Assembly (NCBI GenBank): GCA_014843695.1
Contig: CM026391.1
Location: 40,715,324 to 40,779,323, forward strand
From: Archivesica marissinica
Taxonomy: Eukaryota > Mollusca > Bivalvia > Venerida > Vesicomyidae
Length of the DNA: 64,000 bases
Direction: 5' to 3'
This document shows positions 11,085-22,349 of the stretch, piece after piece (positions within the stretch are counted from its first letter, which is position 1; the number at the start of each line of letters is the position of its first letter). The notes beneath the pieces were generated by a model. It had not been told where the DNA came from and did no database searches. It saw nothing but the letters and a program-made list of their open reading frames with translations. The position numbers and the translations under genes were made by a program.

Positions 11085-12795
11085 CACCTCGTCATAAATA
11101 TCGCACCACCCACTTTTGTTCACTAAGTAAAACTGAATCTTCAACCTCATAAAATGGTGATTAGAAAACCACACTAAACTGTTTATATGGCCTCATGTGA
11201 GCGTTCAGTCAGAAAATTGACAACACAAGACCGAATTTGAGCACTAATTGAGGGTTTAATTGAAACAAACTAAAGTTCACTAAAATCACCGTAAAATAAG
11301 GTTAAATAAGTATGGCTGCCGGGGTCGTTACAACAGACACACTTTTCATTAATGTCGAACACACTAGTAAGGTCCACAATGACTGGCTAACTCAGTATCT
11401 GGTGTAACCGCCTCGCACATGGATAACATTTTCTACACGCCGTCTCATGCTGGTCACCAGACGTCTGATTCTCTGTTGGGGGATCTGCTGCCACTCATCA
11501 TGCAATGCATGGGTCAATTCCTGAAGGTTCTGAACTGGAGGATCCCTTGCTCTCACCCTATGTCCCAAAATGTCCCACAAATGCTCAATAGGATTTAAGT
11601 CTGGACTTCTGGCAGGCCATGGTAGTGTCTCAATGGCGTTGTGTTGGAGATGCTGAACAACAGCTCGAGCACGATGTGGTCTGGCATTATCGTCCATGAA
11701 GACTGGACGTGTGGCGAGAGCATGGTTATCGAAATGAGGCACAAGCCGCACAACAGCACCGTCCAGGATCAAGTTATGGTACCTCTGTCCATTCAGTGTT
11801 CCGGGAACTGTGATGAGGTCAAGTTTACAATCACAGGAACAACACCCCCACACCATGACGGATCCACCCCCAAATGGAACCTCAGCTTGAATGTTCCTCT
11901 GATCATATGCTGTGCCTCTCTGCCTCCAAACTCGTGCCCTCCCGTCTGTATGATGCAGCAAAAATCTGCTTTCATCGGACCAGTGGATCCTTCTCCATGT
12001 CCTCAGGTTCCAGCGAGCACGTGCTTGGCACCAGGCTAAACGGGCATGGCGGTGCTGATTTGTGAGGAGTGGACATCTGATTGGTCGTCTTGCTCTCAAT
12101 CCTGCAGAATTTAGGCGTCGTCTGATGGTGCTGATGGACACTCTGTTGTATGGATGCCATCCATGTCGCAGCTGTGTACATGTAGACTTTGGGCTTCGTC
12201 TGATGGTGCTGATGGACACACTGTTGTATGGATGCCATCCATGTTGCAGCTGTGTACATGTAGACTTTGGGCTTCGTCTGGCTTGGCATACGAGAGCACG
12301 ATCTTCCCTGTCATTGGTTTTTCTTGGACGTCCAGACCTCGGCGCATCCTTCACTTCACCGGAAGCAGTATGCTTACGTATTAGCCTACTGATAACAGTG
12401 TGATTAATGTTCAGTTGTGCTCCAATAGCACGACATGACATACCAGTCTGGTGCATACCAATAAGTTGCCATCTTTGGTTCAGAGGCACTGGACGCCTGG
12501 GCATTTCACTGGTTGGTCAAAATAAAGCTTACTGTATGCCTACAAACAAATTTTAGCTGTGTCTGCCAACATAACATATGCCTAAAGAGGCTATGTGCAT
12601 ACTGCATTGTTAGCAAACAGACCCCCCCGGATCAAGCATGCTTGACTGAGCATGCAGGTGCAGCTCTGAACAGGGTGTGTTTGTGATATTATGTTCACAG
12701 ATGGTGTAGTGTATTAAATATATACTTGTAGTTTAAAAAACCGAAACTTATATTTTTTAATTTTAAATGTGTGGTGCGATATTTATGACGAGGTG
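11085..12795 (-). mobile_element. Tc1-type transposon, complete with TIRs
   Basis: Terminal inverted repeats start CACCTCGTCATAAATATCGC at both ends; the first 25 bp are identical, then a few mismatches. The flanks are TA (11083-11084 and 12796-12797) within a (TA)n stretch, as expected for Tc1/mariner insertion. The opposite arm of the long inverted repeat lacks the element at the corresponding site (near 20010), showing the empty target. One transposase frame is carried on the minus strand. Confidence 0.95.
11392..12504 (-). CDS. Tc1-family DD34E transposase with 26-residue internal duplication
   Basis: A 370-residue uninterrupted frame for a cut-and-paste transposase acting on the element's own TIRs. 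The N-terminus has a helix-turn-helix (about 9-45, including GMSCRAIGAQLNINHTVISR) followed by a basic GRPRK hook near 59. The catalytic core shows IHWSDESRF (first Asp), FMDDNARPHRA (second Asp) and SPDLNPIEHLWD (Glu); 34 residues lie between the second Asp and Glu, the DD34E signature of Tc1. Residues about 78-129 hold two copies of a 26-residue unit starting RRSPKSTCTQL, from an exact 78-bp period in DNA at about 12119-12280. Without it the length would be 344, normal for Tc1. The duplication lies in the second DNA-binding helix region, so activity is uncertain even though the frame is open. Confidence 0.93.
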   Translation of the reverse strand: MPRRPVPLNQRWQLIGMHQTGMSCRAIGAQLNINHTVISRLIRKHTASGEVKDAPRSGRPRKTNDREDRALVCQARRSPKSTCTQLQHGWHPYNSVSISTIRRSPKSTCTQLRHGWHPYNRVSISTIRRRLNSAGLRARRPIRCPLLTNQHRHARLAWCQARARWNLRTWRRIHWSDESRFLLHHTDGRARVWRQRGTAYDQRNIQAEVPFGGGSVMVWGCCSCDCKLDLITVPGTLNGQRYHNLILDGAVVRLVPHFDNHALATRPVFMDDNARPHRARAVVQHLQHNAIETLPWPARSPDLNPIEHLWDILGHRVRARDPPVQNLQELTHALHDEWQQIPQQRIRRLVTSMRRRVENVIHVRGGYTRY

Positions 12796-14188
12796 TATAT
12801 ATATATAAAAATATGTTTACCATTTCTAATACAACGAGAATTATATATAAAAATATGTTTACCATTTCTAATACAACGAGAATACCTTGTTACATGTGCA
12901 ATATCGCGTTATACTGTAATACTGTGATCTACATGTCACAAGACAATAAAGTCTTGCACCCATATCCATGGATCCAGCATCCAACATTATGCATTAAAAT
13001 TACAGAGTTATGGACTAAAATACTTTTAGTTAAGACTACGAAGTTTAAAATCTGTGTACTAAGAAGATTAAGAGCAAGTGTACTGTCTTAATATGTATCT
13101 GTACTATGATAGTTCATAACCTATCCCCCGAGTACATATAATTATAACCAGTCATACAGATATATAGCCGGTAATAACAAATCTCCCATATACATGGGAA
13201 ATTATAATTCAAATTGTGTTTATATATTACATTTGTGTCCTCGGCCCACTATGTCGTTTGGACATCCTTTTTAACATTTTAAGAAAGATCAAACTAATAT
13301 GGGTTACCCCTAAAAACATAAATATATAACTAAACCCATATTTCTTTGCAGTAAGCTGCAATAAGTGAAAGTTCCTTTTCACTTGAAACATAGTAGGTTG
13401 CTGAGGATGTGATTTTGTGTTCCCTCCCTCATATTCCCGCTCCCATGTTTTATATTTCCCCGTGTACTGGGATCAATAATTGTTTTAAAATAACAACTAT
13501 ACCCCTGTGTGACAACATTTATGATCAGTACGTTAAAAAACACTTCCGTAGCAATTCCAACGGTCTCCTTAGTAGAGCCAGTAAAATTGTAATAATGTTT
13601 GAAATATACTCAAGTATTTACATTAAAAAGACAGTCACACAGGGAATAGCCAAACAAATAATAACCGTAGATCCTTGTCAAATGAAAAAACTTGTATGGC
13701 AATAATCTGGTTCGGTTGTTCATGCTTACTTGGAGATAGACCGACAGCACGCAGGCATTTTTCGCGACAATACTATTCCCATTGATAGGCGGTTTGCTGT
13801 CATAATGTTCCTATCTATGCTTCTTTTACTAAATTAAACTAAACTGGATTCTTGCATGGATTTGGACAATGAAGAACTACATAAAAAGGTGACCTGAAAT
13901 GATAATTGAAATTTCCTCGAACACCCTAGTATAATTCCAGGGATAAAGTATCATTTTTGCAAGAATTTTGAGATATATGTTCATATTATCATTCCTCTGC
14001 CTCAGGAATGTGTACCGAGTTGACCTTTGTTAGCGTGGGGATCAAAATACAGACCAGAAAGGGTTATTTCAGGTGCGGATCTAGGGGTTAAGGGGAAATT
14101 ATAACAGCTTGCAATAAGTATAGTGTTATATTCTATACATTTTAGGATATTTATCCCAAGAAGCACTCACAGGATAGTTTGACTGAGC

Positions 14189-15345
14189 ACATATAATCCC
14201 AAAACAAAAAGTCAGAATTGGACAACATTGCCCATATATATGTCACAGCATAAGGGCCTCAACTGTGGTAATAATACAGTTATGTAACCGTATTTCATTG
14301 TTTGAAGTCAATATCATATTGATGTTTATAGAAAGGCATAAACATTCTGTGGATATTAGATAAATGATCATAAAAACTAGGTTATGTATGCATGACACAT
14401 GTGGTATAATAAATCAGATTTCTCACTTTATATGGAGAAAATCTCAAAGGGTATTTTCTTGGAAATTTTACCAACCTCACTCTAGTTTGTTTAATTATGT
14501 ATATAATATTTTATTATGTATACATGGGGATTTTTATCCCTTTATACGTTTCAATCTTTTGTGTAATTGACCAAAAACTGAACAAAAACACTACGTTTTG
14601 ACATTACACATATGTCATAGCATTAGGGCCTCAACTGTGGTAATAATACAGTTAGGTATCCTTATTTGATTATTTGAAGTCAATAGCATGTTGATGTTTA
14701 TAGAAAAGCATAAACATTCTGTGGATATTAGATAAATGATCATAAAAACTAGGTTATGTATGCATATAATCCCAAAAAGTTAGATTTGGACAACATTGCC
14801 CATATGTCATAACATAAGGGCCTCAACTGTGGTAATAATACAGTTATGTAACCGTATTTAATTGTTTGAAGTCCATATCATATTGGTGTTTATAGAAAGG
14901 CATAAACATTCTGGTGATATTAGATAAATGATCATAAAAACTAGGTTATGGTGTATGCATGACACATGTGGATAAATCAGATTTCTCACTTTATATGGCA
15001 ACAATCTCAAAGGGCATTTTCTTGGAAATTTTACCAACCTCACTCTAGTTTGTTTAATTATGTATATAATATTTTATTATGTATACATGGGGATTTTTTT
15101 ATCCCTTTATACTTTCAATATTTTGTGTAATTGACCAAAAACTGAACAAACACACTATGTTTTGACATTACACATATGTCATAGCATAGGGGCCTCAATT
15201 ATGATCCTACTATAATCAGGCTACCTTAATTGATAATTTTGGGTCAATAACATGTTAATGCTTCTGAAAAATATACAAATAATCTGGATAAATCAGATAA
15301 TTTGAGAAAATACTGGGTTCAAAATTGTGCTAAATATTTGTTTTT
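14189..15345. repeat. Tandem repeat with units of about 372 and 192 bp
   Basis: The block 'GGGCCTCAACTGTGGTAATA' recurs near 14250, 14626 and 14819, with a diverged copy near 15190, giving spacings of about 370, 192 and 373 bp. The shorter unit lacks the 'CAGATTTCTCACTTTATATGG' to 'GTATACATGGGGATTTTT' half. The reading frames inside (14364-14570, and 15043-14858 on the minus strand) are repeat-derived. Confidence 0.85.
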
Positions 15346-15786
15346 GAAGAAATCTCTATGTTTGGTCAGTTTTGATAAGGGATATTCAAATTTCTATTAT
15401 CATGATCTGGTCAGGATAACCAGGGACAGGTACACTAAGTGTACCATCCTATTAGGTACATAGAACACCCAATAGGTAGAGAGTATTCCTCGCCTCGGAC
15501 TATCGGTAGCCCAAATGAGAAGGTCGAAAACTGCAGCCCCTGGCATCCCGATACAATTGATCATTGGTTTGGTACCTAGCCTGGCTGTACTTATCAATTG
15601 TTCTGCGTGCTATCTTACCTACTACTCTGGGTGGATTGGACCAGGGGCTCTGGATTTCACCTGGTCTGACTCAGACAATATTATTCCCATATATATGATT
15701 AAATCTATTAGTTTATAGCAGATTTTATGAAGAGATGAACAAATGTTTGTCTCCTACATATTTGGTCACAGGGGGGAGAGGCGATA
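15346..15786. other. Unassigned sequence
   Basis: Somewhat higher GC than its surroundings. The frame 15515-15718 has no recognisable domain, and no splice-bounded exon or repeat homology was seen. Confidence 0.3.
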
Positions 15787-17047
15787 TTAATTATTATTAT
15801 TATTATTATTATATACCACACTTATATAGCGCTCTTTTCATCTAAATATAAAACGTTCAAAAGCGCTTTACAGCCTAAAATATCACAAATATTGATAAAA
15901 AACTTTCACATACAATGAGATAAAACAAGACAAAATTAGCAAACACAATTACAATGGAATCTAAATATGCTATAAAATATTAGGATCTAAAATTATAACA
16001 ATTAAAATATAGGTAATAATTAAATAAAATGTGTTCAATTGCAGTCTTAATCCTGATTGAGCACAGACACTGTTCGATATTTATGTTCCATATGAACATT
16101 TAAAAAGGTGTGTCTTCAAAGCCTTCTTGAAAGAACACAATGTTGTTGCACTTCTAAGATTTGATGGAAGAGAATTCCAAAGTTTTGGGGCAGCAGTCAT
16201 GAAACTTCTATCTCCGTATGTGACAGTCCGACTTCTTGGTAACACAAGAGTAGCTGCTTCATTTTTAGACCGTAAGTCTCTCCTTGGTATATAAAACTCA
16301 AGCAAGTTTCTCAAATAAATCGGTGCTTCTCCATTCAATGCTTTATATGTGTGAGTCAGTATTTTATACTTTATTCTTTCTTGAACTGGTAGCCAATGAA
16401 GTTCTTTTAGAATGGGCGTTACATGACTGAAACGGGATGTTCTGGTTATGATGCGAGCTGCTGTGTTTTGAACAGTTTGTAATTTATTGGAAGTGTTTTT
16501 TTGGCACGCCGTACAACAGTGAATTACAGTAGTCGAGCCTGGATGTAACGAGTGAGTTTATGAGAGTTTTCGTGGCGTCTGTTGTTAAATACTGCCGAAT
16601 GTGTCCAATCCGCCGGATCTGCGCATAACATGATTTTGTCACGGAATTTACATGTTTGTCCAAATCCATTCTTGAGTCTAGGAAAGCTCCTAGATTTCTC
16701 ACACATGTTGATGGTTCTGTATTTGAGTCTCCTACTTTCACATTTATGTTTTCAATGTGTTGAAAATTTCGCTGACTAGAAAACATAATCATTTCAGTTT
16801 TATCAGTATTGAGTTTTAACATATTGGCATGCATCCAAGCAACAATGTCTTGTAGACAGTTTTCCATTCGAAGTAGTGTCTCTGTTTGTGAAGCTTGAAC
16901 GGTTGGTTTGAATGAAAGGTAAAGCTGGGAATCGTCAGCATAAAAGTGATGGTTCAGTCCATGGTGTTTACAAATGGCTCCTACAGGCTTGGTATACATA
17001 GTGTAAAATTTCGGGCCTAAAACAGAATACAAACATAGGGGGGTCAT
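15787..17047 (-). pseudogene. 5'-truncated LINE with reverse transcriptase remnant (CR1/L2 group)
   Basis: The minus-strand reading begins inside the RT palm (SVLGPKFYTMYT) and contains the catalytic FYADDSQLYLSF motif, then LNTDKTEMIMF, NLGAFLDSRMD and SRLDYCNSLLYGVP. A single-base frameshift near 16490 changes frame. The other frame continues through HWLPVQERIKYKIL and KLWNSLPSNLRSATTLCSFK and ends at 16081. The 3' UTR contains 'AAAGCGCTTTTGAACG' and 'GAGCGCTATATAAGTGTGGT' and finishes in an (AAT)n tail (15787-15813 on the plus strand), typical of this LINE group. The element lost everything upstream of the mid RT domain. Confidence 0.88.
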
Positions 17048-17515
17048 ATAAGTAATTACTTATATTACTGAAACTATTGTATTAACTGATAAGTAGTTAT
17101 TTATTTTCATAATATATTAACGTGGCTGTGTGGACAGAGGCATAAGCGTGGGATCTGTCCGAAGGGTTCTATTAGCGGGGGGGGGTATTGATATATATAT
17201 ATAAAATTAATTTTTTCCAGGTCATTGTAGATTTTCCCAAATTTATATTGATTTAAGTTATAGTGATGACTGTAGCCCTAAAAGAGCCCTAAGATGAAAT
17301 TTAAGTAAACTCTTTCACCTGGGGTCAAAAATCTCCCACTCAAATGATGAGAAACCGGCAATAAAATTGCTTTTCGGAAAGAACTCTAGTGAGGCTAGTT
17401 TCTGAACTACTAACTGGTTTATTGATCTACTAACAAGCTGCAAAAGTATGGGAACTTGTGTCTGAGCCAGCCATAACTGCACAGGTCCTCTATATTTTGT
17501 CGGACATCTGACAGT
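17048..17515. other. Noncoding DNA between LINE remnants
   Basis: AT-rich with a short G-run near 17178 and a small (TA)n. No gene or repeat was recognised. Confidence 0.3.
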
Positions 17516-18300
17516 CTAAGATGTAGGTCTCCAGAGCTTTGTATACTGATGTTTGGGCAGCCTTTCTGGGGTTGAGGACATTCTCAAGATTGCAACAGCA
17601 GCCCGCAGATCAGCTCGATGAGTCCCGTGCACACTACAGTCTAGCGGAAAATGTTCGGTGGTGTACTTCACCCGACATGTGGGACAAACCAGATCCAATT
17701 TAAGTATATGTTGTCCATCATTACCAGGCAACAGATTTGTCCCCAGTCTCAGTCTACTAATGCACTTATCTATTTTTATAGAATGGGAATATTAGGCACC
17801 GGTCAACTGAGCCCCACAGAGCTCAACTTATTGGTTTGTTTAAAAGGCCTATTATATAAAGTTTGGCTCCAACGGGTAATTGTTTCAGCCCTGATAAATG
17901 AGTAGATCTCCATGGGTGCGAACTTCACATTATTTTCTACATTTGTATGCTCCAGGCCCGACTTGGCTGCCCTGTCAGCCAGCTCATTTCCAGTGATACC
18001 TATATGTGCACACCATGCTATGGTAACCTGAAGGTCCAAGTTCAAACCCTCATTATGTAATTTACCTATGTCTTTGATTAGATCTGGTCTAGACTTACTA
18101 TTCCTTGATTGTAATGAGACCAGTGATGAAAGTGAGTCAGATAATATCACATTTTTCGGTGAATTATTATCTACTATCCAGCAACTTTCTACATATTCAC
18201 ATTGTAGGGATGGCACAGCTGCAGCTACTTTGTCAGAATCGGGGCATTTTGATCCATCTGTATAATTATATTTTGAGGTGATTGCTGTAGTTTTCCTCAA
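17516..18300 (-). pseudogene. LINE fragment: RNase H domain and C-terminal zinc knuckle
   Basis: The frame 18300-17803 has an RNase H1-like domain: YTDGSK (first Asp), VILSDSLSSL (later Asp) and AWCAHIGITGNELADRAAK (His/Asp motif). The stretch between TDGSK and SDS is short, so the helix with the catalytic Glu seems partly deleted. After a stop and frameshift (17812-17770) the sequence continues as CISRLRLGTNLLPG and a knuckle CPTCRVKYTTEHFPLDC. RT followed by RNase H and a CCHC-like end is the order in I-clade LINEs. The RT itself is absent upstream, so this is a dead 3' fragment. Confidence 0.82.
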
Positions 18301-18634
18301 TATGACATACTTCCAATCTTGCGAGGTGACCCAGATCGGATTTCTTCACTTTGCTCGATATTGTAATATCTATCACTGGATCTCAGGTAACTACCGGTAG
18401 CATCCAGTGCGGTGCCAGGTCCGCTGGTCCGGTCTGAAGTCTGCTACCTGAACACCCTTGAGGCCGTGTGCCACCACAAGTTCTGACTATTGTGGACCAA
18501 ATTAAGCCTTATCCTGTTTGCCACAGGTGTGAAAAGCAATAAAACCTTATTTTTAGGGATCTGCAACCAACAGTGACACTTCCTGTGTTCCTAATACACT
18601 GGTTACATGTTTTATATCATTTATAATAAGTTCT
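18301..18634. other. Unassigned sequence upstream of LINE fragment
   Basis: May include decayed LINE sequence on the minus strand, but all frames are interrupted and no motif can be named. Confidence 0.3.
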
Positions 18635-18863
18635 CAGGTTCTGAATCCCCCATCTGACCCTAATAAAATTAACAGTCTTTCAGATGTGATGATAAACCAA
18701 GGTCTTGTGTAGTTGTTTTACGTAAAAGAAACAGAGCAGACGCTGGAATGGGTCTCTGTCTGTATCATTGAACTATCCTCCAAAAATCTAAAATGTCTAA
18801 TCTCTTCAGGAGGCGTCGCTCATATGGGCAAACGGTAGCGACGATAAATTGAACGTAAATAAG
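18635..18863 (+). mobile_element. tRNA-derived SINE, family A, 5' truncated
   Basis: Begins at the B-box region (CAGGTTCTGAATCCCC) and continues with the family body 'CTAATAAAATTAACAGTCTT', 'GGAATGGGTCTCTGTCTG', 'CTCTTCAGGAGGCGTCGCTC' and 'GGTAGCGACGATAAATTGAA'. The A-box half is missing. Confidence 0.8.
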
Positions 18864-19106
18864 TAATATTTTATTATTGTATGAGCAAGGACAGACAACA
18901 TTATGTCTTATGACGTGTGCCTCCCTATGTGCAGGAAACTGGTCCATGCATAGAATATGACACCCTTAATGTAGATTATCTGAGTGAAGGCAGGCCCTAA
19001 TCTGAATGTAGTGATTATGTTATTACCTGGAATTTTGTATGAGGGGTATGTCTATAATACTCATATCATAAATGATATAAGTGACTTATCCGGCTGAAAC
19101 TTATGC

Positions 19107-20300
19107 ATCCCTGGAATTATGCTAGGGTATTAGAGGAAATTTCGGATATCATTTCTTGTCACCGTTTTATGTAAATCTTCAAGATCCATGCAAGTGTCCA
19201 GTTTAGTTTAGTAACATTAGTACATGTAGGAACATTATGACAGCAAACCCCCTAGCCATGGGAATAATCTTGTTGTGAACAATCTCCGAAAAACCGAACA
19301 TAAACAACGGAACCGGATTACTGCCATACGGGTTTTTGATACAACAAGTATCTACGGTTATTATTTGTTTGGCTATTCCCTGGATGACTGTTCTTTAATG
19401 TAAATATTTAAGTATATTTTAAACATTATTACAATTTTACTGGCTCTATTAAGGTGACCGTTGGAATTGCTACGGAAGTGTTTTTTAACGTACTGATCAT
19501 AAATGTTGTCACACAGGGGTATAGTTGTTATCTTATAATAATTAATGATCCCAGTACACGGGGGAATATAAAACATGGGGGGTGGGAATATGAGGGAACA
19601 CAAAATCACATCCTCTGTAACATACTATGTTTCAAGTAAAAATGAATTTTCACTTATTGCAGCTTACTGCAATGAAATATGGGTTTAGTATATATTTATG
19701 TTTTTAAGGGTAACCCATATTAGTTTGGTCTTTCTTAAATATGTTAAAAAAGATGTCCAAACGACATAGTGGGCTGAGAATATGAATGTGATAATAAACA
19801 AAATTTTAATTTCCCATGTATATGGGAGATCCGTTATTACCTGGTACATAACTTTGTAATTTTAATGTAAAATGTCGGATGCTGGATGGATATGGGTGGA
19901 AGACTTTATTGTCTTGTGGCATGTCGATGACAGTATTATACTATGATGCGACATTGCATGTGTAACAAGGTATTCTCGTCACATAATCATAGTAGAAATG
20001 GTAATCATATATGCAGTCTTAGACATCTTAGAAGTATACATGTACCGGGTATTTTATTCATCCAGTCTACCCCGACTATCGCTGACACAAATTCTTGTGT
20101 GAGCGACAGTCGGAGATATGAAAACCGAACACACACTGAGATTACAGCAGCCCTCATAGCCCACTTAAAACATCTAGTTATAATAATTACGATAGGCAAA
20201 ACCATCACTTTTAGATGATGAGTATTTTAATCTTCTTAGAAAACTCAGTCGCCCAAATGCATTTATGCGGTGGCGACATTAAATAAATTTACCAGTCAGT
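19107..20300 (-). repeat. Right arm of the long inverted repeat (mate 10783-13944)
   Basis: Reverse-complement match of the left arm, without the Tc1 insertion: near 20010 the sequence reads straight through 'GCATATATGATTACCATTTC' (minus-strand sense). Small palindromes such as CCATCA-n-TGATGG near the outer end are shared with the left arm. Frames 19609-19373 and 20208-20005 have homologues in the left arm but no known family. Confidence 0.85.
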
Positions 20301-20367
20301 CATCCTTACTGCATCAAATCCTTACCCAGGCACTGTGACCTACTTTAAACCCATAAATTACTTTTAG

Positions 20368-20600
20368 TTTATACAAATTTATTTTATCTCTATTGCGAAA
20401 CAAGTTCTTATAACTTATATTAATCACTCTCGAGACCTAATTCCTGATGGAATCCATCGCCACGAGGGAGAGAGAAGAGGCAACATGGAATTTAAATGCC
20501 TTGCCTAAGGACACAATCGTAACGGCTCCAGCGGGGCTCGAACTCCAGGCCTTTCGCACCTGAAGCGAACGCGCTACCATTGCGCTATCATGACTTTCAC
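20368..20600 (-). mobile_element. tRNA-derived SINE, family C
   Basis: Minus-strand copy of the element at 38466-38699. The head has TGATAGCGCAATGGTAG (A-box side) and GAGTTCGAGCCCC (B box). The body has 'GTGTCCTTAGGCAAGGCATT' and 'TGGCGATGGATTCCATCAGG', and the 3' end 'ACTTGTTTCGCAATAGAG'. Confidence 0.85.
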
Positions 20601-21487
20601 TAAAATTGCTTTTGTTTACTGACAAAACGGCATTTGTGTTCTCTGACACATTTTGTAACTTAACAGTTATATTTGTTATCTATGTATTTTGACAACAGTT
20701 TGTTCTTTATTTCAGGCAATGTATTATGTAAGAGAGATACTGCGAACCTAATATGACTTATGAGAGACGCACCAATATCTTAAATAAAGACGTTTCATGG
20801 CAGCCCACTGGGTGGTCACAGTGGTGTCACCAAGACCATATCATCAATCACCTTATGATACTGGTGGTATGGCCTTACTGAATATGTCAAGAACTACGTA
20901 AGTTCTCTCCAATATACATATAATAGCTTACACAACAACCATGTTCATGTGCAGCTACCCTGCTGATTATCTATTAGCATATTTTTTTACAAACTAGTAC
21001 AGGTTATATATAGTGGTCTTGTAGGATTTCCACTGGAGAAAATCAAATTGCCACCACTTTTTACCCCCCCCCCTGTCGATCCGGCTACCCCCCCCCCCCA
21101 ACCCATTTATTTTGTTTTCTTTTTACATTTTATTGTGTTGCTCCATTCTCTGTTCTATTACAGTTGTTGCCATCTGTTTGCAATTGACTCAGTAATATTA
21201 GTATAATGGTCATGTACTATAAGTTATTATTATGCAGGATATCCACATCTTTCTCTACTGTTATAGAGGTGTGAAGCAATTTAATATAAGCTGAACATAC
21301 ATACCGGTATACAATGAACGTAAACAAATCTATCACCTAAATATTAACTGAAAACAGTGACGTCAATTTTAAATAGCTTTTAATAATAATGAAACATTAT
21401 TCCAGTACTCAGGGAAAATATTTTTGACAGACAGACACAGAGCTTGTCCCCTCTGAAAATGGACAAGCCGTAATTTATTATGCAAAT
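20601..21487. other. Noncoding DNA with poly-C tracts
   Basis: No exon recognised. Poly-C runs interrupt 21062-21100. Near 21440-21470 is a small hairpin (CTTGTCC..GGACAAG). Confidence 0.4.
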
Positions 21488-21741
21488 TATTAGCGACGCC
21501 TCCTGGAGAGATTAGTCATTTTAGATTTGTTGAGGATAGTGCAATGATACAGACAGACAGAGACCCATTCCAGAGTCTCCTCTGGTTCTTTTACGTGCAC
21601 TGTGTACAGCACCGACACAAGACTTCGGTTTAACGTCCCATCTGACAGACTGTTAATTTTATTAGGGTCAGACGGGGGATCTAACCTGCGATCCCTGGAT
21701 TACCAGTCCAGCTTGTTACCACTGGACTACATATCCGTCTG
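21488..21741 (-). mobile_element. tRNA-derived SINE, family A, full-length type
   Basis: On the minus strand: head 'CAGACGGATATGTAGTCCAG' and 'GGACTGGTAATCCAGGGATC', B box GGTTAGATCCC with one change from consensus, then 'CAGATGGGACGTTAAACCGA' and 'GCACGTAAAAGAACCAGAGG'. It best shows the ancestral state of this family in the window. Confidence 0.85.
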
Positions 21742-21774
21742 TAGAATTATTCAATTGTAGAGTAACTTTTCTTA

Positions 21775-21974
21775 ACCCATTTGATTCTGGATACCGTTCA
21801 AACAGTATATGCAAAGAATATAGAGCCATATCAGCCACCACGAAACATGCCGTCTGATCAGGCTCTATGCTGTTTGCTATTCAGATGATCTTGCTAAGAC
21901 ACTTAGCTATGTAGCAAACAACATAGGTCTATGTTGTTTGCAAAAACTTTAAATGTATCCAGAATGAAATGGGT
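21775..21974. mobile_element. 200-bp palindromic MITE
   Basis: Terminal inverted repeats ACCCATTTGATTCTGGATAC and, reverse-complemented at the right end, ACCCATTTCATTCTGGATAC (one mismatch in 20). The interior contains 'GTCTGATCAGGCTCTATGCT' and a perfect 28-bp palindrome at 21914-21941 (13-bp arms GCAAACAACATAG). No clear target duplication. Related motifs recur many times at 46.7-49.1 kb. Confidence 0.8.
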
Positions 21975-22349
21975 GAAATATGCCTCTCATTTCTCCAAAA
22001 ATATGATGAGTGACATAAAATGGTTGTGCCAGCAGTTGGCTGTTATTATTAAAACACCACTATTTGTCATATTTCAAATCACACTAAACCTGTATTCTCA
22101 TATGTCATAAACAATACCACCATGTAAAGCTGTGATGACCTGCCAATGCTCCAAGAATTACTGTCTTGTATATTCCAGGTCAATAACCAGTGAGGTGTAG
22201 TCTAATTAACATCCTTTCCAGGATTATGGGATTTGCTGGCAGGTGTGAAACAGAACTTAACTAGGAGACAACTAAGATCAGAAAAATTTGATATATAATT
22301 ATAATAAATGATATTGACAACTGAAAATGGTTACATTATTGGGCCAATG
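21975..22349. other. Noncoding DNA
   Basis: Nothing recognised; unique AT-rich sequence. Confidence 0.3.

Larger units (their letters stand above)
10783..13944 (+). repeat. Left arm of a long inverted repeat (mate 19107-20300)
   Basis: Read forward, this arm matches the reverse complement of 20300-19107 over most of its length. Shared blocks include 'CGCATAAATGCATTTGGGCG', 'CTTCTAAGATGTCTAAGA', 'GAGAATACCTTGTTAC', 'CATATACATGGGAAATT' and 'AAACTAAACTGGATTCTTGC'. It is longer than its mate because it holds a 1711-bp Tc1 element, a 42-bp tandem duplication beside it (12811-12890) and extra sequence near 13010-13160. Frames 13409-13705 here and 19609-19373 on the mate are homologous (both begin MILCSL and share CDNIYDQYVKKHFRSNSNG) but match no protein family I know. 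Confidence 0.85.

Noticed and set aside
11641..12403. Plus-strand and other-frame proteins across the Tc1 element
   Set aside because: They overlap the transposase on the opposite strand or in another frame, show no domain and arise from its GC-richer coding sequence.
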